Positions 40,378-49,209 of a stretch of DNA of 55,906 nt are shown here, piece after piece. Within the stretch, counting starts at the first letter, position 1, and each line of letters begins with the position of its first letter. Made by a program: the position numbers and the translations under genes. The notes beneath the pieces are model-generated. The model made no database searches and had not been told where the DNA came from. It saw only the letters and a list, made by a program, of their open reading frames with translations. Source of the DNA: Corynebacterium pacaense. GTDB taxonomy: Bacteria; Actinomycetota; Actinomycetes; Mycobacteriales; Mycobacteriaceae. The DNA lies in NCBI RefSeq assembly GCF_900169525.1, contig NZ_LT821239.1, forward strand, positions 595,122-651,027, in the 5' to 3' direction.

Positions 40378-40838
40378 TGGAAGCCGAACCACCGGGAGTT
40401 CGCGGGCATCCACATGAAGACCAGTGCCAGGATGCCGAGGAGGGTGACCGGCCAGAAGTCGGTGACCACCACACACAGGATGCCGAGCGCGGAGAGGACA
40501 CTCAGTGCATATCTCGCCCACGGTTGCGCCTTGAGCATGACGTAGCCCAGGGTGACGAGTGTGCATGCCGCCACCACGGAGATCACCGCGGGAATCACGG
40601 GCAGACCCGAGTCGAGGGTCCACCAGCCGAGAAAACCGGCAGCGATGAGGTAGACACCGGCGGAGACCTTCAGGGCCCAGGGTGCCCACAGCGGGTTGGT
40701 ACCGCCAAAGGTCATGTGATCGCGCCGGATCTCGGTGGCCTCGCCGAAGACATAGCTGCCCCGGTCCTTGTCCGGACCGGTCCCGGAGGGAGTGTCCCAT
40801 CCCCCGGTTGAATCGTGCCCGGGCCATCCGCTGCTCAC
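40374..40838 (-). CDS. Small membrane protein at the end of the GTPase/tubulin-like operon
   Basis: This 154-residue protein has a polar, Gly/Asp-rich N-terminal half and about four hydrophobic segments: ALKVSAGVYLIAAGFLGWWT, IPAVISVVAACTLVTLGYVM, RYALSVLSALGILCVVVTDF and TLLGILALVFMWMPA. I do not recognise a family. GTG at 40838 overlaps the GTPase stop as GTGA, so it is translated together with it; a longer frame lies inside the GTPase gene. It may anchor the system at the membrane together with the small membrane protein at the right edge. Confidence 0.7.
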   Translation of the reverse strand: MSSGWPGHDSTGGWDTPSGTGPDKDRGSYVFGEATEIRRDHMTFGGTNPLWAPWALKVSAGVYLIAAGFLGWWTLDSGLPVIPAVISVVAACTLVTLGYVMLKAQPWARYALSVLSALGILCVVVTDFWPVTLLGILALVFMWMPANSRWFGFH

Positions 40839-41839
40839 TGCGCCTCCCTGGTGAACAGCTGCCATGGCGACAGTGCCCATCGGATGGGGTCGAGGGTCCG
40901 GAAGGGTGCGATTCCCTGCCTGCTCAGATGCTCTCCGCGCGGTGATTCGCCCAGAGCGGAGACCGCGAAGTATCTCAGCGGCCCCCGCCCCCCGTACATC
41001 TCGGTGATCTGGTTGAGCAGATTGTTCGCCTGCACATAGCGCAGCAGGCTCTGGATCTCCAGGTCGAGCAACTGCTGATCGTTTTCGTCAAAGTCCCATC
41101 CTGTATCGCGCTTGAAGGCCGCGCCGGTGTTTCCCATGATCGATCTCCAGGACCCCTCCGGCAGTTCGCCGAGCTTCTGCAGGGTGTCAAATTTCGAGAT
41201 CGTCACCGCCAGCGCCGGGCGCGCGTCGCCGAGGATGCGCCCGAGGTTGCGCAGCACCGTCTCGGGTTCGCCGCCCAGTCCCTGCGGTGCGGGGATCAGT
41301 CCCCGCAGGTAGGTGGAGATCTGGTTCACCTTCAGGGGGTCGAAGAGAAAGATGATCAGATCGGCGAAGCGGAAGAACTCCATCGAGTCGGGGTCCGTCT
41401 GGGAGTTTTCCAGGTCCTCTCCGGCGACATCACGGAACACCAGGTAGTGCTGACGGCGAACGCCCTCGGGGTCGAGCCAGCGCCCGAGCGCGAAGATGAG
41501 GGGGTCACGCTGGTAGGCGTTGCCCGAGGCGCTGGCCGGTGTCGGTGCCATGTGCTTCATCTCCACGTACAGCGGGTTCTCGTAGTGCTCCTGGTAGTTT
41601 TCCCTGGTCTGATCGTCGGCGGCGATGACCACCTTGTTGAACTCCTGCCCGAGCAGTTCGAGCTGTTTGACCATCACAGCGGTGTACAGGCTCTTTCCCG
41701 AGGCGCGCGCACCGGCCATCGCGACGCAGTGGGTGACAGATTCCGACCAGCCCTCCGGAAGGGGGACTCCCGTGGTGGAGGTGGTAGCCCCCTCCTCCAG
41801 CGGCCTGAAGGTGTGGGGACACCGCGCAAAGGTGCTCAT
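40835..41839 (-). CDS. P-loop GTPase, double-GTPase (DO-GTPase2)-like
   Basis: The 334-residue protein has the TRAFAC-type G motifs: Walker A GARASGKS (residues 43-50), DVAGED as the G3 motif (about 128-133) and TISKFD as G4 (about 204-209). Its opening CPHTFRPLEEG and VAMAGARASGKSLYTAVMVK resemble the double-GTPase family that occurs in actinobacterial loci with GAP1 and tubulin-like proteins; that family name is from memory. The C-terminal part (GGRGPLRYFAVSALGESPRG) completes the fold. It has no membrane segment and would work as a cytoplasmic switch. Its start overlaps the preceding gene by 4 bp. Confidence 0.82.
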   Translation of the reverse strand: MSTFARCPHTFRPLEEGATTSTTGVPLPEGWSESVTHCVAMAGARASGKSLYTAVMVKQLELLGQEFNKVVIAADDQTRENYQEHYENPLYVEMKHMAPTPASASGNAYQRDPLIFALGRWLDPEGVRRQHYLVFRDVAGEDLENSQTDPDSMEFFRFADLIIFLFDPLKVNQISTYLRGLIPAPQGLGGEPETVLRNLGRILGDARPALAVTISKFDTLQKLGELPEGSWRSIMGNTGAAFKRDTGWDFDENDQQLLDLEIQSLLRYVQANNLLNQITEMYGGRGPLRYFAVSALGESPRGEHLSRQGIAPFRTLDPIRWALSPWQLFTREAQ

Positions 41840-42816
41840 CGGATCACCCCGGTGTTTCCGGAGCCCAGAATGGGGGCGATGACCGACGTCGGCGGGACAA
41901 GCGCCGCGGAGTCGCCGGCATCCAGGGCGGCGAGCAGTTCCGTGCCCAGGGCGATGACGGCGGTGGAACCGTTGGAGCCGGGATCGGCGTCGAACAGCCG
42001 GGCCTCATCGGAGGCGGAGGGACCGAAGACGAGCACCAGGGTCGGACCCTCCTTCGATGCCATCGAGATCCTCGGGAAGGCCGTGACATGGATGGTGAGT
42101 GTGCCGGGGCCCGCGGTGCCCACCTCACGGACCCCGATGCCGGTCCGGGCGTGGTCGAACTCCTGCTGCAGGTAGCCGGTGACGGCGGACAACGGTGGAG
42201 CCGGGAATCCGCCGGGGATGGACAGGTCGGTGATCGCGAGCGCGGTGGCCAGCCCGGTGAGCACGCTACCCACCGCGGAGATGGCTTCGGGGGAGGCGGC
42301 CAGCGCGGACGCTGCGGTGCCGTCGGGGCGCAGGGCGATCGCGGTGATTCCGGTGGCCGGTGGCAGCTGGCCCCGGATCGCGGACAGAACGGCCATGGCC
42401 CGGTGATCGAGGTTGGTTGAGGTTGCAGAGCGGTGTGCGGTGACCACGTAGTTGTCGCCATCGCGCAGGAGTCCGCCGACCACGCTCTCATTGGCGCCGT
42501 CGACACGCACCAGGGGCAGTTCAATTCGCACGCCGGCGGAGGGCACGGCGCGATTGTTCTGGGTGATGGTCACCCGGGCGGACTCCCCGGGGCCGAAGGC
42601 ACCGCCCGCGGTCGGGGAGATCGTCAGGTTAGCCCTGCTGGGGCAGTCGATGAGCATCACGGTGGAGGCATTGGCCACGTTGGCCTTGAGGTTCTCCCCA
42701 TTGACGCTCAGGGTCACCGAGGAGGTTGGTCCACCGACCGCAAATGCCTCGATTCGGAGGGATCCTTCTGCCGGAATCCGGCGGGACTCACCGTCTTTCA
42801 GCGTGTAGCTCTGCAT
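41836..42816 (-). CDS. Unrecognised beta-rich protein of the GTPase/tubulin-like operon
   Basis: This 326-residue protein has no signal peptide or membrane segment. The first ~110 residues alternate beta-type stretches (SLRIEAFAVGGPTSSVTLSV, ESARVTITQNNRAVPSAG) and then a Rossmann-like alternation begins: RIELPLVRVDGANESVVGGL, MAVLSAIRGQLPPATGITAI and TLVLVFGPSASDEARLFDAD. The second half could be a divergent vWA-like or TerD-associated domain, but no metal-site motif is clear. It sits between the GAP1-like and GTPase genes with a 4-bp overlap to the latter, so it is probably a dedicated partner of the GTPase. Confidence 0.7.
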   Translation of the reverse strand: MQSYTLKDGESRRIPAEGSLRIEAFAVGGPTSSVTLSVNGENLKANVANASTVMLIDCPSRANLTISPTAGGAFGPGESARVTITQNNRAVPSAGVRIELPLVRVDGANESVVGGLLRDGDNYVVTAHRSATSTNLDHRAMAVLSAIRGQLPPATGITAIALRPDGTAASALAASPEAISAVGSVLTGLATALAITDLSIPGGFPAPPLSAVTGYLQQEFDHARTGIGVREVGTAGPGTLTIHVTAFPRISMASKEGPTLVLVFGPSASDEARLFDADPGSNGSTAVIALGTELLAALDAGDSAALVPPTSVIAPILGSGNTGVIR

Positions 42817-42848
42817 GTTTTCTGATCTTCCTGGTTGCTGGAGTTGCG

Positions 42849-44438
42849 TCAGTGTCCGGCCCGGAACCCCGGGGTCCGGGGAGGGCGGTGGGTATCGGGT
42901 CCGTTGAGGGATCGCGGTTGCCGCTGGGAGTCTCGGTACTGGCTCAGGGTGGAGCCCGGTCCGCCCTGAGCCCGCGTCAGCGCCGCGCGGCGGCGGATGA
43001 CCTCCCGGACCAGTGCGTCGATAAGCTCGCTCCCGGAACTGCCCTCGGTGAATGATCCGATGGCGGCCGCGCTCTGCACGGCCAGGCCGAGGATGGTCTC
43101 CCTCTCAGCCGCGGACAGGGACGCGAAGGGCCAGTCGGGCAGGGGCTGCCTCTGGACCACCGACACCGACAGGGCCGCCAGGATCATCGCGCGGGAGGTG
43201 ACCCCGGCCCTGGTGCTCGGCGGATGGGAAAGATAGATGCGTAGCCGCTCCGCCGTGATCGGCTGGAACTGCGGGTCGTCGAATGAGTTCTCGAGCGCGC
43301 TCGACCAGTCATCCAGGGTGCCCAGTTCGATGAATCGCAGGTCCAGATCCGTCAGCGAGGGCACGATGCCCGCGGTGATTCCGGCCCCGTGGGGAAGCCT
43401 CGAGAGATAGTCCCGCACGGCCCTGAGATCGGGCGACATCGCGGCGCCACCGGCCCCGGGCTGCGCTGCCTGACGCGGACCGGGCTGCGCGAAAGGATTG
43501 GATCCGCCGGTGTCCGGCAGATCGGGAGGGGCGAGCCGGACCGCGGGGGAGGTCTCCTCGGTCGGATCCTCCCAGACGCCGGTGCGCGCCGGGGCGGGCG
43601 GGACCTCATCACTGGTGAGGATGCGCACCTGCCGCCCCGCCAGATCCTGGGTGATGCGCTCGAGGTCCATCGGCGGCACGACCGTCAGCAGGGAGCCGTT
43701 GCTGATAGCGGCGGCTACGGTGTTGAACCGCTCGAAGGTGGAGAAGGGCAGGAGGTGGCCCTCCGGCAGCTCCCTGGCGACGGCGGCCACCCACAGATCC
43801 GCCTCGGCGGGCGGTGCGGCGAGGATGACCGGGTTCTGCCCACCGCGCAGAATCCGCACGATATGCTCCACCAGTGCCCTCCGGCGCCCGTCCATGGAGG
43901 CGTTGGCGATCCCGGCATAGGCCGCGGGCAACGGCGACGCTCCGGAATCCGGCCCCCAGCCGTCGAGAAAGAGATCCGGCATCCGGCCCCCGGCGAGTGG
44001 GCCCTTCTCCGGGAGGTCCGCCGGGATCCGGATGCGCTGCGTCTCGATCGCCCCGAAGGGGGCCGGGATGGCGGGGGAGCGCAGGTACTCGTGGGCCGGG
44101 GCGCCGTCGATCAGCGCACCGCCCGGCACCAGCACGTAGGTGAAAACGTTGCCCGGTCGGCCGGTTGAATCCTGGCCGGCCGGCGCCGAGGCGTAGAACA
44201 CCATCTCCCCGTGGTTCCACGGGGCGGGCAGCCACGCGAATCTGCGCGTCAGACGCAGCCGCTGGGCGCGGGAGGGGTAGGAGGGCACCACCGTTCCGTC
44301 GTTGAGCTGCGTGGGCACCTGCGCCACCAGCGTGTCGACGCGAGCACCGTCCGCATCACCGCTGACCTCCCGGACCCGCCACCCGCCGGGCAACCCGGGC
44401 TCCTCCTTGAAGGAGGCGTAGCCGAAGGCCCAGGACAT
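42849..44438 (-). CDS. GTPase-associated protein 1 (GAP1)-like
   Basis: The 529-residue protein starts MSWAFGYASFKEEPGLPGGW, matching the N-terminal GAP1 domain that accompanies the double-GTPase. The region ends with the recognisable SAPAGQDSTGRPGNVFTYVL, which gives the family its pattern (a 'TGRPGN.F.HVL'-type motif). The middle (about 150-240) contains LVEHIVRILRGGQNPVILAA and helical repeats; a proline-rich linker (about 285-350) leads to an all-helical C-terminus. It has no membrane segment. The ATG at 44438 shares its A with the stop of the upstream gene. Its likely role is to regulate or recruit the GTPase, as inferred from gene association only. Confidence 0.78.
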   Translation of the reverse strand: MSWAFGYASFKEEPGLPGGWRVREVSGDADGARVDTLVAQVPTQLNDGTVVPSYPSRAQRLRLTRRFAWLPAPWNHGEMVFYASAPAGQDSTGRPGNVFTYVLVPGGALIDGAPAHEYLRSPAIPAPFGAIETQRIRIPADLPEKGPLAGGRMPDLFLDGWGPDSGASPLPAAYAGIANASMDGRRRALVEHIVRILRGGQNPVILAAPPAEADLWVAAVARELPEGHLLPFSTFERFNTVAAAISNGSLLTVVPPMDLERITQDLAGRQVRILTSDEVPPAPARTGVWEDPTEETSPAVRLAPPDLPDTGGSNPFAQPGPRQAAQPGAGGAAMSPDLRAVRDYLSRLPHGAGITAGIVPSLTDLDLRFIELGTLDDWSSALENSFDDPQFQPITAERLRIYLSHPPSTRAGVTSRAMILAALSVSVVQRQPLPDWPFASLSAAERETILGLAVQSAAAIGSFTEGSSGSELIDALVREVIRRRAALTRAQGGPGSTLSQYRDSQRQPRSLNGPDTHRPPRTPGFRAGH

Positions 44439-46408
44439 CAGAACTCCCCGCCGTGGTGGGGGGTCCACCGCAGGCGTGAGACCACATCGCGCTCCACCAC
44501 GATCCTCTCCGCGGCATCCGGGTCCGGCTCGCCGACCGCACGGATGAACAGACGGAAGTACCCGCCGGGCGTCAGGGGCCGGGTGTCAACCCACCAGCGG
44601 GGTTGATCGGGGTCGGCGGCCGGGCCTTCCCCGGATCCGCTCTGCAGGGAATCGGGGGAGATGAGAAGCGTGTTCTGCGAATCCTGGAGGCCCTGGCACT
44701 GCACGGGGGCGCCGTCATCGGGATCAAGGGGGAGGCGGTTGTCGTTGTAGATCAGGATGAACTGCGGGGGATTCATATCCGGGTTCCCCTCCCGCCAGAT
44801 CGACAGCTGAGGGGACCGCCCCGGCGCGTACTCGATGTCATAGGAGTACCGCTTGAGTCCGCGGTACCTGACAACGCTGGGAGCAGCCTCGGTGTAGTCA
44901 CCCTTCCATATACTTCTCGGCGTCAGGGTCACCGTGTCCCCGGTCGAAGCCAGATTCAGCCGCACACCGCCCTGCCTGCGGTAGACATCCTCCTGGAGTT
45001 CCAGGGAATGGCCGTGCACCGGCGCCACCTCCACGAAGGCGGCGCCGGCCGGCCAGTCGAAGGTGAGCAGCTGGCTGTTGACCCTCTCGATCAGCCGCAC
45101 CTCGTTGATGGGGGACACCCGCTGGAGAACGCTGGACTCGCCGGCCCACGCGCGTTCACCGACGATGTTGACGGGCGTCACGTAGACCAGGTGCCACTCC
45201 GAGGGCCAGGGCATATCGGTATTGACCAGGCTTCCCGCTTCGCCCTCCTCGGTTTTTGTCGGCACGTCGTCGATGAAGGCCTCCTCATTGTCAATGTAGA
45301 AGGTGTCCACGGCCGCCATGGCGAGATCCGGGCGCGGCTGCAGCCGGGAGAGGAAGATCTTCACGCTCCCGGTCGGCGGGGCGATCCAGGACAGCACGAT
45401 CCTGTCGTTGTCACCATCCCCGACCCGCTCAACCACCGAAAGCTGCACCTTCTGGATATCGGCGTTGACATGCTTGCTGATGACCTCGCCGCCCTCACCG
45501 GTCAGGTCGGAGCCGCGGAAGCGGACAACGGGCACCAGCTGGAAACGGTAGGTAAGTCCGCGGGTGAGAAGGCGGTCGGTGAAGCCGTGGGCATCTACCC
45601 CGGTGGTGAGCTCATTGGCCGGGGAGGTCAGTTCACCGGCGCCCGCGGTCCGGTAGACACGGACGGCGGAATGGCCCTCCAGGGGATCCCAGCTGCCAGA
45701 TATGACACCGTTGGATTCATTGACCTTGAAGTTCTCCGGTGGGAAGGCGATCGCCCTCTCGCCGATGAGCACCGGCTGCGCATCGGCCATCTCCGCCTCG
45801 TTTCCCGCGGAGGCGTGCGCCCACACCATGTAGTGGCGCATGCCACCGGTTCCGGGATTGTTGTCACGGAAGGCGGTCCCCCAGGTGGCCACCAGCTGCT
45901 CACCCACATCCGGGGACTGACTGACCTCGGAATCCGCGGCGATCACTCGGTAGATCACCTTGTAAGTGGCCGGTACGTCCAGGCGTTCCCAGGTGATCAG
46001 GACGCTGCCGCGGGAATCCGGATCGGCGGGGTCGCGCTCCTGGGTCAGGGTGATCCCGTGCGGGTTGCCACTTTGTTCGCCGTAGAGGAAATCGGCGAAG
46101 AACTCGCGACCGATGTCCTCGAAGTCCGCGGGGTCGACCTCGATCACCCGGTGATTCGCGGCGTGCTGCTCACGGATCAGGTCGGCCAGGGACTTCCTTG
46201 ATGACGAGGGCCCATGCCGCGAGGGTTGCGGTTCTTCCATAGGCGCCGGGACGGGTGCGGGGGTGCGTCCCTCGAGCACGCCGAGCAGGTCCGCGGCGTG
46301 CATCCGCGCGTCCGCGAGCAGCAATGCCCGGATCGAATCCTCGGTGGGTGGGCTCAGCAGCGCGATCTCTCCGAGCAGTGACAGTGGTAGTTCCCTCAGG
46401 CTTGGCAT
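44438..46408 (-). CDS. Large fibronectin-III-like repeat protein of the GTPase/tubulin-like operon
   Basis: This 656-residue protein begins with a helical region (about 1-45, LPLSLLGEIALLSPPTEDSI), a proline-rich linker and then several beta-sandwich repeats. Fibronectin-III-like elements are RGSVLITWERLDVPATYKVI, NGVISGSWDPLEGHSAVRVY, GLTYRFQLVPVVRF and RIVLSWIAPPTGSVKIFLSR. Each has the Trp and Tyr positions of FN3 strands. There is no signal peptide, so these modules seem cytoplasmic, which is unusual for FN3. They may form a scaffold that binds the neighbouring vWA/GAP1 proteins. ATG at 46408 follows GGAGGGA; a longer frame upstream overlaps the next gene. Confidence 0.7.
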   Translation of the reverse strand: MPSLRELPLSLLGEIALLSPPTEDSIRALLLADARMHAADLLGVLEGRTPAPVPAPMEEPQPSRHGPSSSRKSLADLIREQHAANHRVIEVDPADFEDIGREFFADFLYGEQSGNPHGITLTQERDPADPDSRGSVLITWERLDVPATYKVIYRVIAADSEVSQSPDVGEQLVATWGTAFRDNNPGTGGMRHYMVWAHASAGNEAEMADAQPVLIGERAIAFPPENFKVNESNGVISGSWDPLEGHSAVRVYRTAGAGELTSPANELTTGVDAHGFTDRLLTRGLTYRFQLVPVVRFRGSDLTGEGGEVISKHVNADIQKVQLSVVERVGDGDNDRIVLSWIAPPTGSVKIFLSRLQPRPDLAMAAVDTFYIDNEEAFIDDVPTKTEEGEAGSLVNTDMPWPSEWHLVYVTPVNIVGERAWAGESSVLQRVSPINEVRLIERVNSQLLTFDWPAGAAFVEVAPVHGHSLELQEDVYRRQGGVRLNLASTGDTVTLTPRSIWKGDYTEAAPSVVRYRGLKRYSYDIEYAPGRSPQLSIWREGNPDMNPPQFILIYNDNRLPLDPDDGAPVQCQGLQDSQNTLLISPDSLQSGSGEGPAADPDQPRWWVDTRPLTPGGYFRLFIRAVGEPDPDAAERIVVERDVVSRLRWTPHHGGEF

Positions 46409-46422
46409 GTGTCCATTCCCTC

Positions 46423-49209
46423 CTAGATCAGCTTGTCCCATGTGGAGGGCGGGAAGGTCGGGCCCTCCGCCTCGGTGGCCTGGGTGTCGAAGGGATTGCC
46501 GAAGGTGGGTGGCTCATTCGGGGCGGGGGCCGGGGGCGTGCCCCTGAGATCGCGGAGGTTCCCGAGTTTGCCGTACTGCACCACCGTCACCGACCTGGTC
46601 AATGATCCCTGCGGGGTGTCCGTCGGTGTGGTGATGGTCCTGCCGATGGTGTCATCGACCACCAGGGCGCCCGAGTTGACCCCCTCCGCATTGATGGAGT
46701 CGCTGGAGAAGCGGGCGTCGGAACGCGGTGTCCGCGACAGCGGGTTGAGGAAATCCTCCTTCGGGATTCTGATGAGTTCGCCACCACGGACGATTTCAAC
46801 GGTGCTGAGGCGCCGGGAGAGTTCCCTGGTGACACCGGGGTGCACAAGCGCCTCCGACCACGCTTCGGCGGATCGGTCCGCGCCGGCGAACCCGGCCGTG
46901 GCAACGGTGCCGGCGAGGCTGTCCAGGGTGGATCCGCTGCCCGAACCGGCCTGGCCGTAGAGATCGTTGAGGTTTGAAACGGTGGAGCCGGTGCTGCGCC
47001 GGAGGGAGTGCTCGGCGTCGTCGATAAGCGAGACCATTGCCTTGCCGGCCCAGTCGCGGGGAAAGACGATCTGGCGCATCTCATTGACCACATCGGTGAT
47101 CTCATCCTCGGACAGCACCGCACGCCCCAGCTGGGTCGAATTCGGCAACCCGTTGTCCGGCAGGACCCTGGACACGGCCGTACCCGACTGATCCCCCAGG
47201 GGGTCGGCGATCGCGCGGCCCAGCAGCACCGACCACGACAGGAACTGCCGGTAGGCGCTGGCGGCACGGCCGACGTCGCTGAGCGCGGCATCCCGGTTGT
47301 GCCTGGCGATCTGTTCATTGGCGATCAGCAGATCCGCCTCCTGCACCTCGGCCAGGATCCCGCGTCGCGCGGAGGCGAGGATCTTCATCTGGATTCCCAT
47401 GACAGCGGCGGTGGAGACCGCACCGATCAGCAGGTACCAGCGCCAGTCCGGGCCACTGAGCTGCTCAATAATGCGGACATCCGGCTGATAGTGGCCGATG
47501 CACAGATAGATCAGTATCAGCATGAGCGCCAGCCAGACGAGGCTGAGCGCGCGCAGGGTCCTCGTCAGCTTCCGGTTCTCGCCGTCGTAGTCACGCGCGC
47601 GGTAGTTGTCCAGGCGGGCCTTGAGCTCCATGTGTTCCTCGCGTGATGTGCGGGCCGACTCCTGCGAGGTGGAGATCATGTGTGCCAGCTGTTGTCCGGT
47701 CTTCCAACCGAAGCTCGCGGAGTACCTCGTCGCCCACCCGAGAAACTCCTCGCGCAGGGCGTGCAGACTCTGGTCGGGGGTCTGGGTCACGGCGAAGTCG
47801 ATCTGCGACTTATACCAGGTCGCGCGATGGGGATCGAAGGGATGGATGATGGCATCGTGCTCGCTGATTCCCACGATATCGGCCAGCAGCGGGTGGTAGC
47901 CGTTGAAACTGTCCGCCACGTCGGGAACCGACATCCAGCCCTGTTCGAGGATCGCCGGGTTGTGCTGATTGTCTCGCGGGGGCTCCAGCCCCGCCACGTG
48001 GCGGTTGGTTCCGTCGACAAGCGTCTGTGCCACCTGGGAGTATCCGCGCCAGAGCTCCGGGAGCGAGGGCGGGTCCTCCACCGACATACCGCGGTCTCTG
48101 GCGCCCCGCGTCAGCTCGGTCGACGCCTCGGAGAGGCTGTCCAGTGGATTGCCGCTGATCCGGCCGCCGTAGGTTCCGCAGATGACATCGACGGCGTGGG
48201 AATCGCCGTAGAGCTGCTTCTGCACGGAGCGCGAGACCGCCCTGTCGATATTGCCGCGCAGCTCATTCTGCCAATCGCGCGGGGTTCCGATGGCGAATCG
48301 GAAGTAGTCGGAGAGGAAGGATCTGATTGCCGCCCACGCGTTCGTCTTGGTGGTGTGCGGGGTCTTTCTCGGCTGCTTCTCCACGATCAGTGAACTACGG
48401 TAGATATCAATGAGCTGCTCGGCCATCCGGTGGTTGATGTCATCGGCGTTATGGATGCGGACCGCGATGCGACCATCCTCCACCTTCGGCAGGGGCAGTT
48501 GGGAACCGACATCGAAGCTGCGTTCACGGACAACCGCCTCGACCTCGGAGGCGTCGATGTTGCGGTGGAAGGCGCGGACATAGCGGAAGGTGTACTGGTC
48601 ACCGGTGGAGATTGCCTCGCCCGATGCTCCGATGAGTGCGCACTCGCGGGACCCGGACCACAGGCCGCTCAGACTGGCCAGCGTCGGTGCCGCTAGTCGT
48701 GCGATGTCCACCGGGTCCCCGGCACGCAGAACCGGGGTCGTTCTGGAATCGGGTGAGGCGGACTCGGAATCGGTCGGGGCGATCGCAAGCGTGGACCATC
48801 CCATCTCGTGTGCGGGCTCAACCGGATCCAGCGGCAGCCGGGGAATGAGAACGCGCACCCGGGGGGTGACGGTCGCGGCGTTCAGGCGGTGATCGATCTC
48901 GCCGGTCCAGCGTCGCAGCCCTTCCAGATCCAGGGTGTGTCCATCCTCATCGGCATCGAGGGCGATCAGAAGCGCACCGCCGCGGAACCTCTGCAGGGCG
49001 TCATCGAGGGTGACCACGGCCTCCACGGACTCCGGTTCGGCACCCGATGCCGGGGTGGCCACGCGCACCACCTTCCGTGAGGTCTCGCAGCGCGGATCGA
49101 TCCAGGTGAAGGCATCGATGAGACCCATGGCCGCGAGATCGAGGAGGTTTCCCCGGATCTGCTCGGCGATGCTTCCGTGGCCGAGGAAAATGACGTGGGG
49201 GAGGGCCAT
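46423..49209 (-). CDS. Large two-TM protein of unknown function in the GTPase/tubulin-like operon
   Basis: The 928-residue protein starts with a Rossmann-like segment (VIFLGHGSIAEQIRGNLLDL) and continues as an alpha/beta then helical protein. A long coiled-coil region (about 500-550, STSQESARTSREEHMELKAR) leads into two hydrophobic helices: RALSLVWLALMLILIYLCIG (about 555) and WRWYLLIGAVSTAAVMGIQM (about 595). The C-terminal third is polar and ends with a proline-rich tail. This layout suggests a membrane-anchored cytoplasmic assembly component. ATG at 49209 shares its A with the stop of the tubulin-like gene. I do not recognise the family. Confidence 0.75.
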   Translation of the reverse strand: MALPHVIFLGHGSIAEQIRGNLLDLAAMGLIDAFTWIDPRCETSRKVVRVATPASGAEPESVEAVVTLDDALQRFRGGALLIALDADEDGHTLDLEGLRRWTGEIDHRLNAATVTPRVRVLIPRLPLDPVEPAHEMGWSTLAIAPTDSESASPDSRTTPVLRAGDPVDIARLAAPTLASLSGLWSGSRECALIGASGEAISTGDQYTFRYVRAFHRNIDASEVEAVVRERSFDVGSQLPLPKVEDGRIAVRIHNADDINHRMAEQLIDIYRSSLIVEKQPRKTPHTTKTNAWAAIRSFLSDYFRFAIGTPRDWQNELRGNIDRAVSRSVQKQLYGDSHAVDVICGTYGGRISGNPLDSLSEASTELTRGARDRGMSVEDPPSLPELWRGYSQVAQTLVDGTNRHVAGLEPPRDNQHNPAILEQGWMSVPDVADSFNGYHPLLADIVGISEHDAIIHPFDPHRATWYKSQIDFAVTQTPDQSLHALREEFLGWATRYSASFGWKTGQQLAHMISTSQESARTSREEHMELKARLDNYRARDYDGENRKLTRTLRALSLVWLALMLILIYLCIGHYQPDVRIIEQLSGPDWRWYLLIGAVSTAAVMGIQMKILASARRGILAEVQEADLLIANEQIARHNRDAALSDVGRAASAYRQFLSWSVLLGRAIADPLGDQSGTAVSRVLPDNGLPNSTQLGRAVLSEDEITDVVNEMRQIVFPRDWAGKAMVSLIDDAEHSLRRSTGSTVSNLNDLYGQAGSGSGSTLDSLAGTVATAGFAGADRSAEAWSEALVHPGVTRELSRRLSTVEIVRGGELIRIPKEDFLNPLSRTPRSDARFSSDSINAEGVNSGALVVDDTIGRTITTPTDTPQGSLTRSVTVVQYGKLGNLRDLRGTPPAPAPNEPPTFGNPFDTQATEAEGPTFPPSTWDKLI

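Noticed and set aside
44603..46201. 532-codon open frame opposite the FN3-like gene
   Set aside because: Shadow frame; repetitive Gly/Arg/His-rich translation typical of antisense of high-GC coding sequence.
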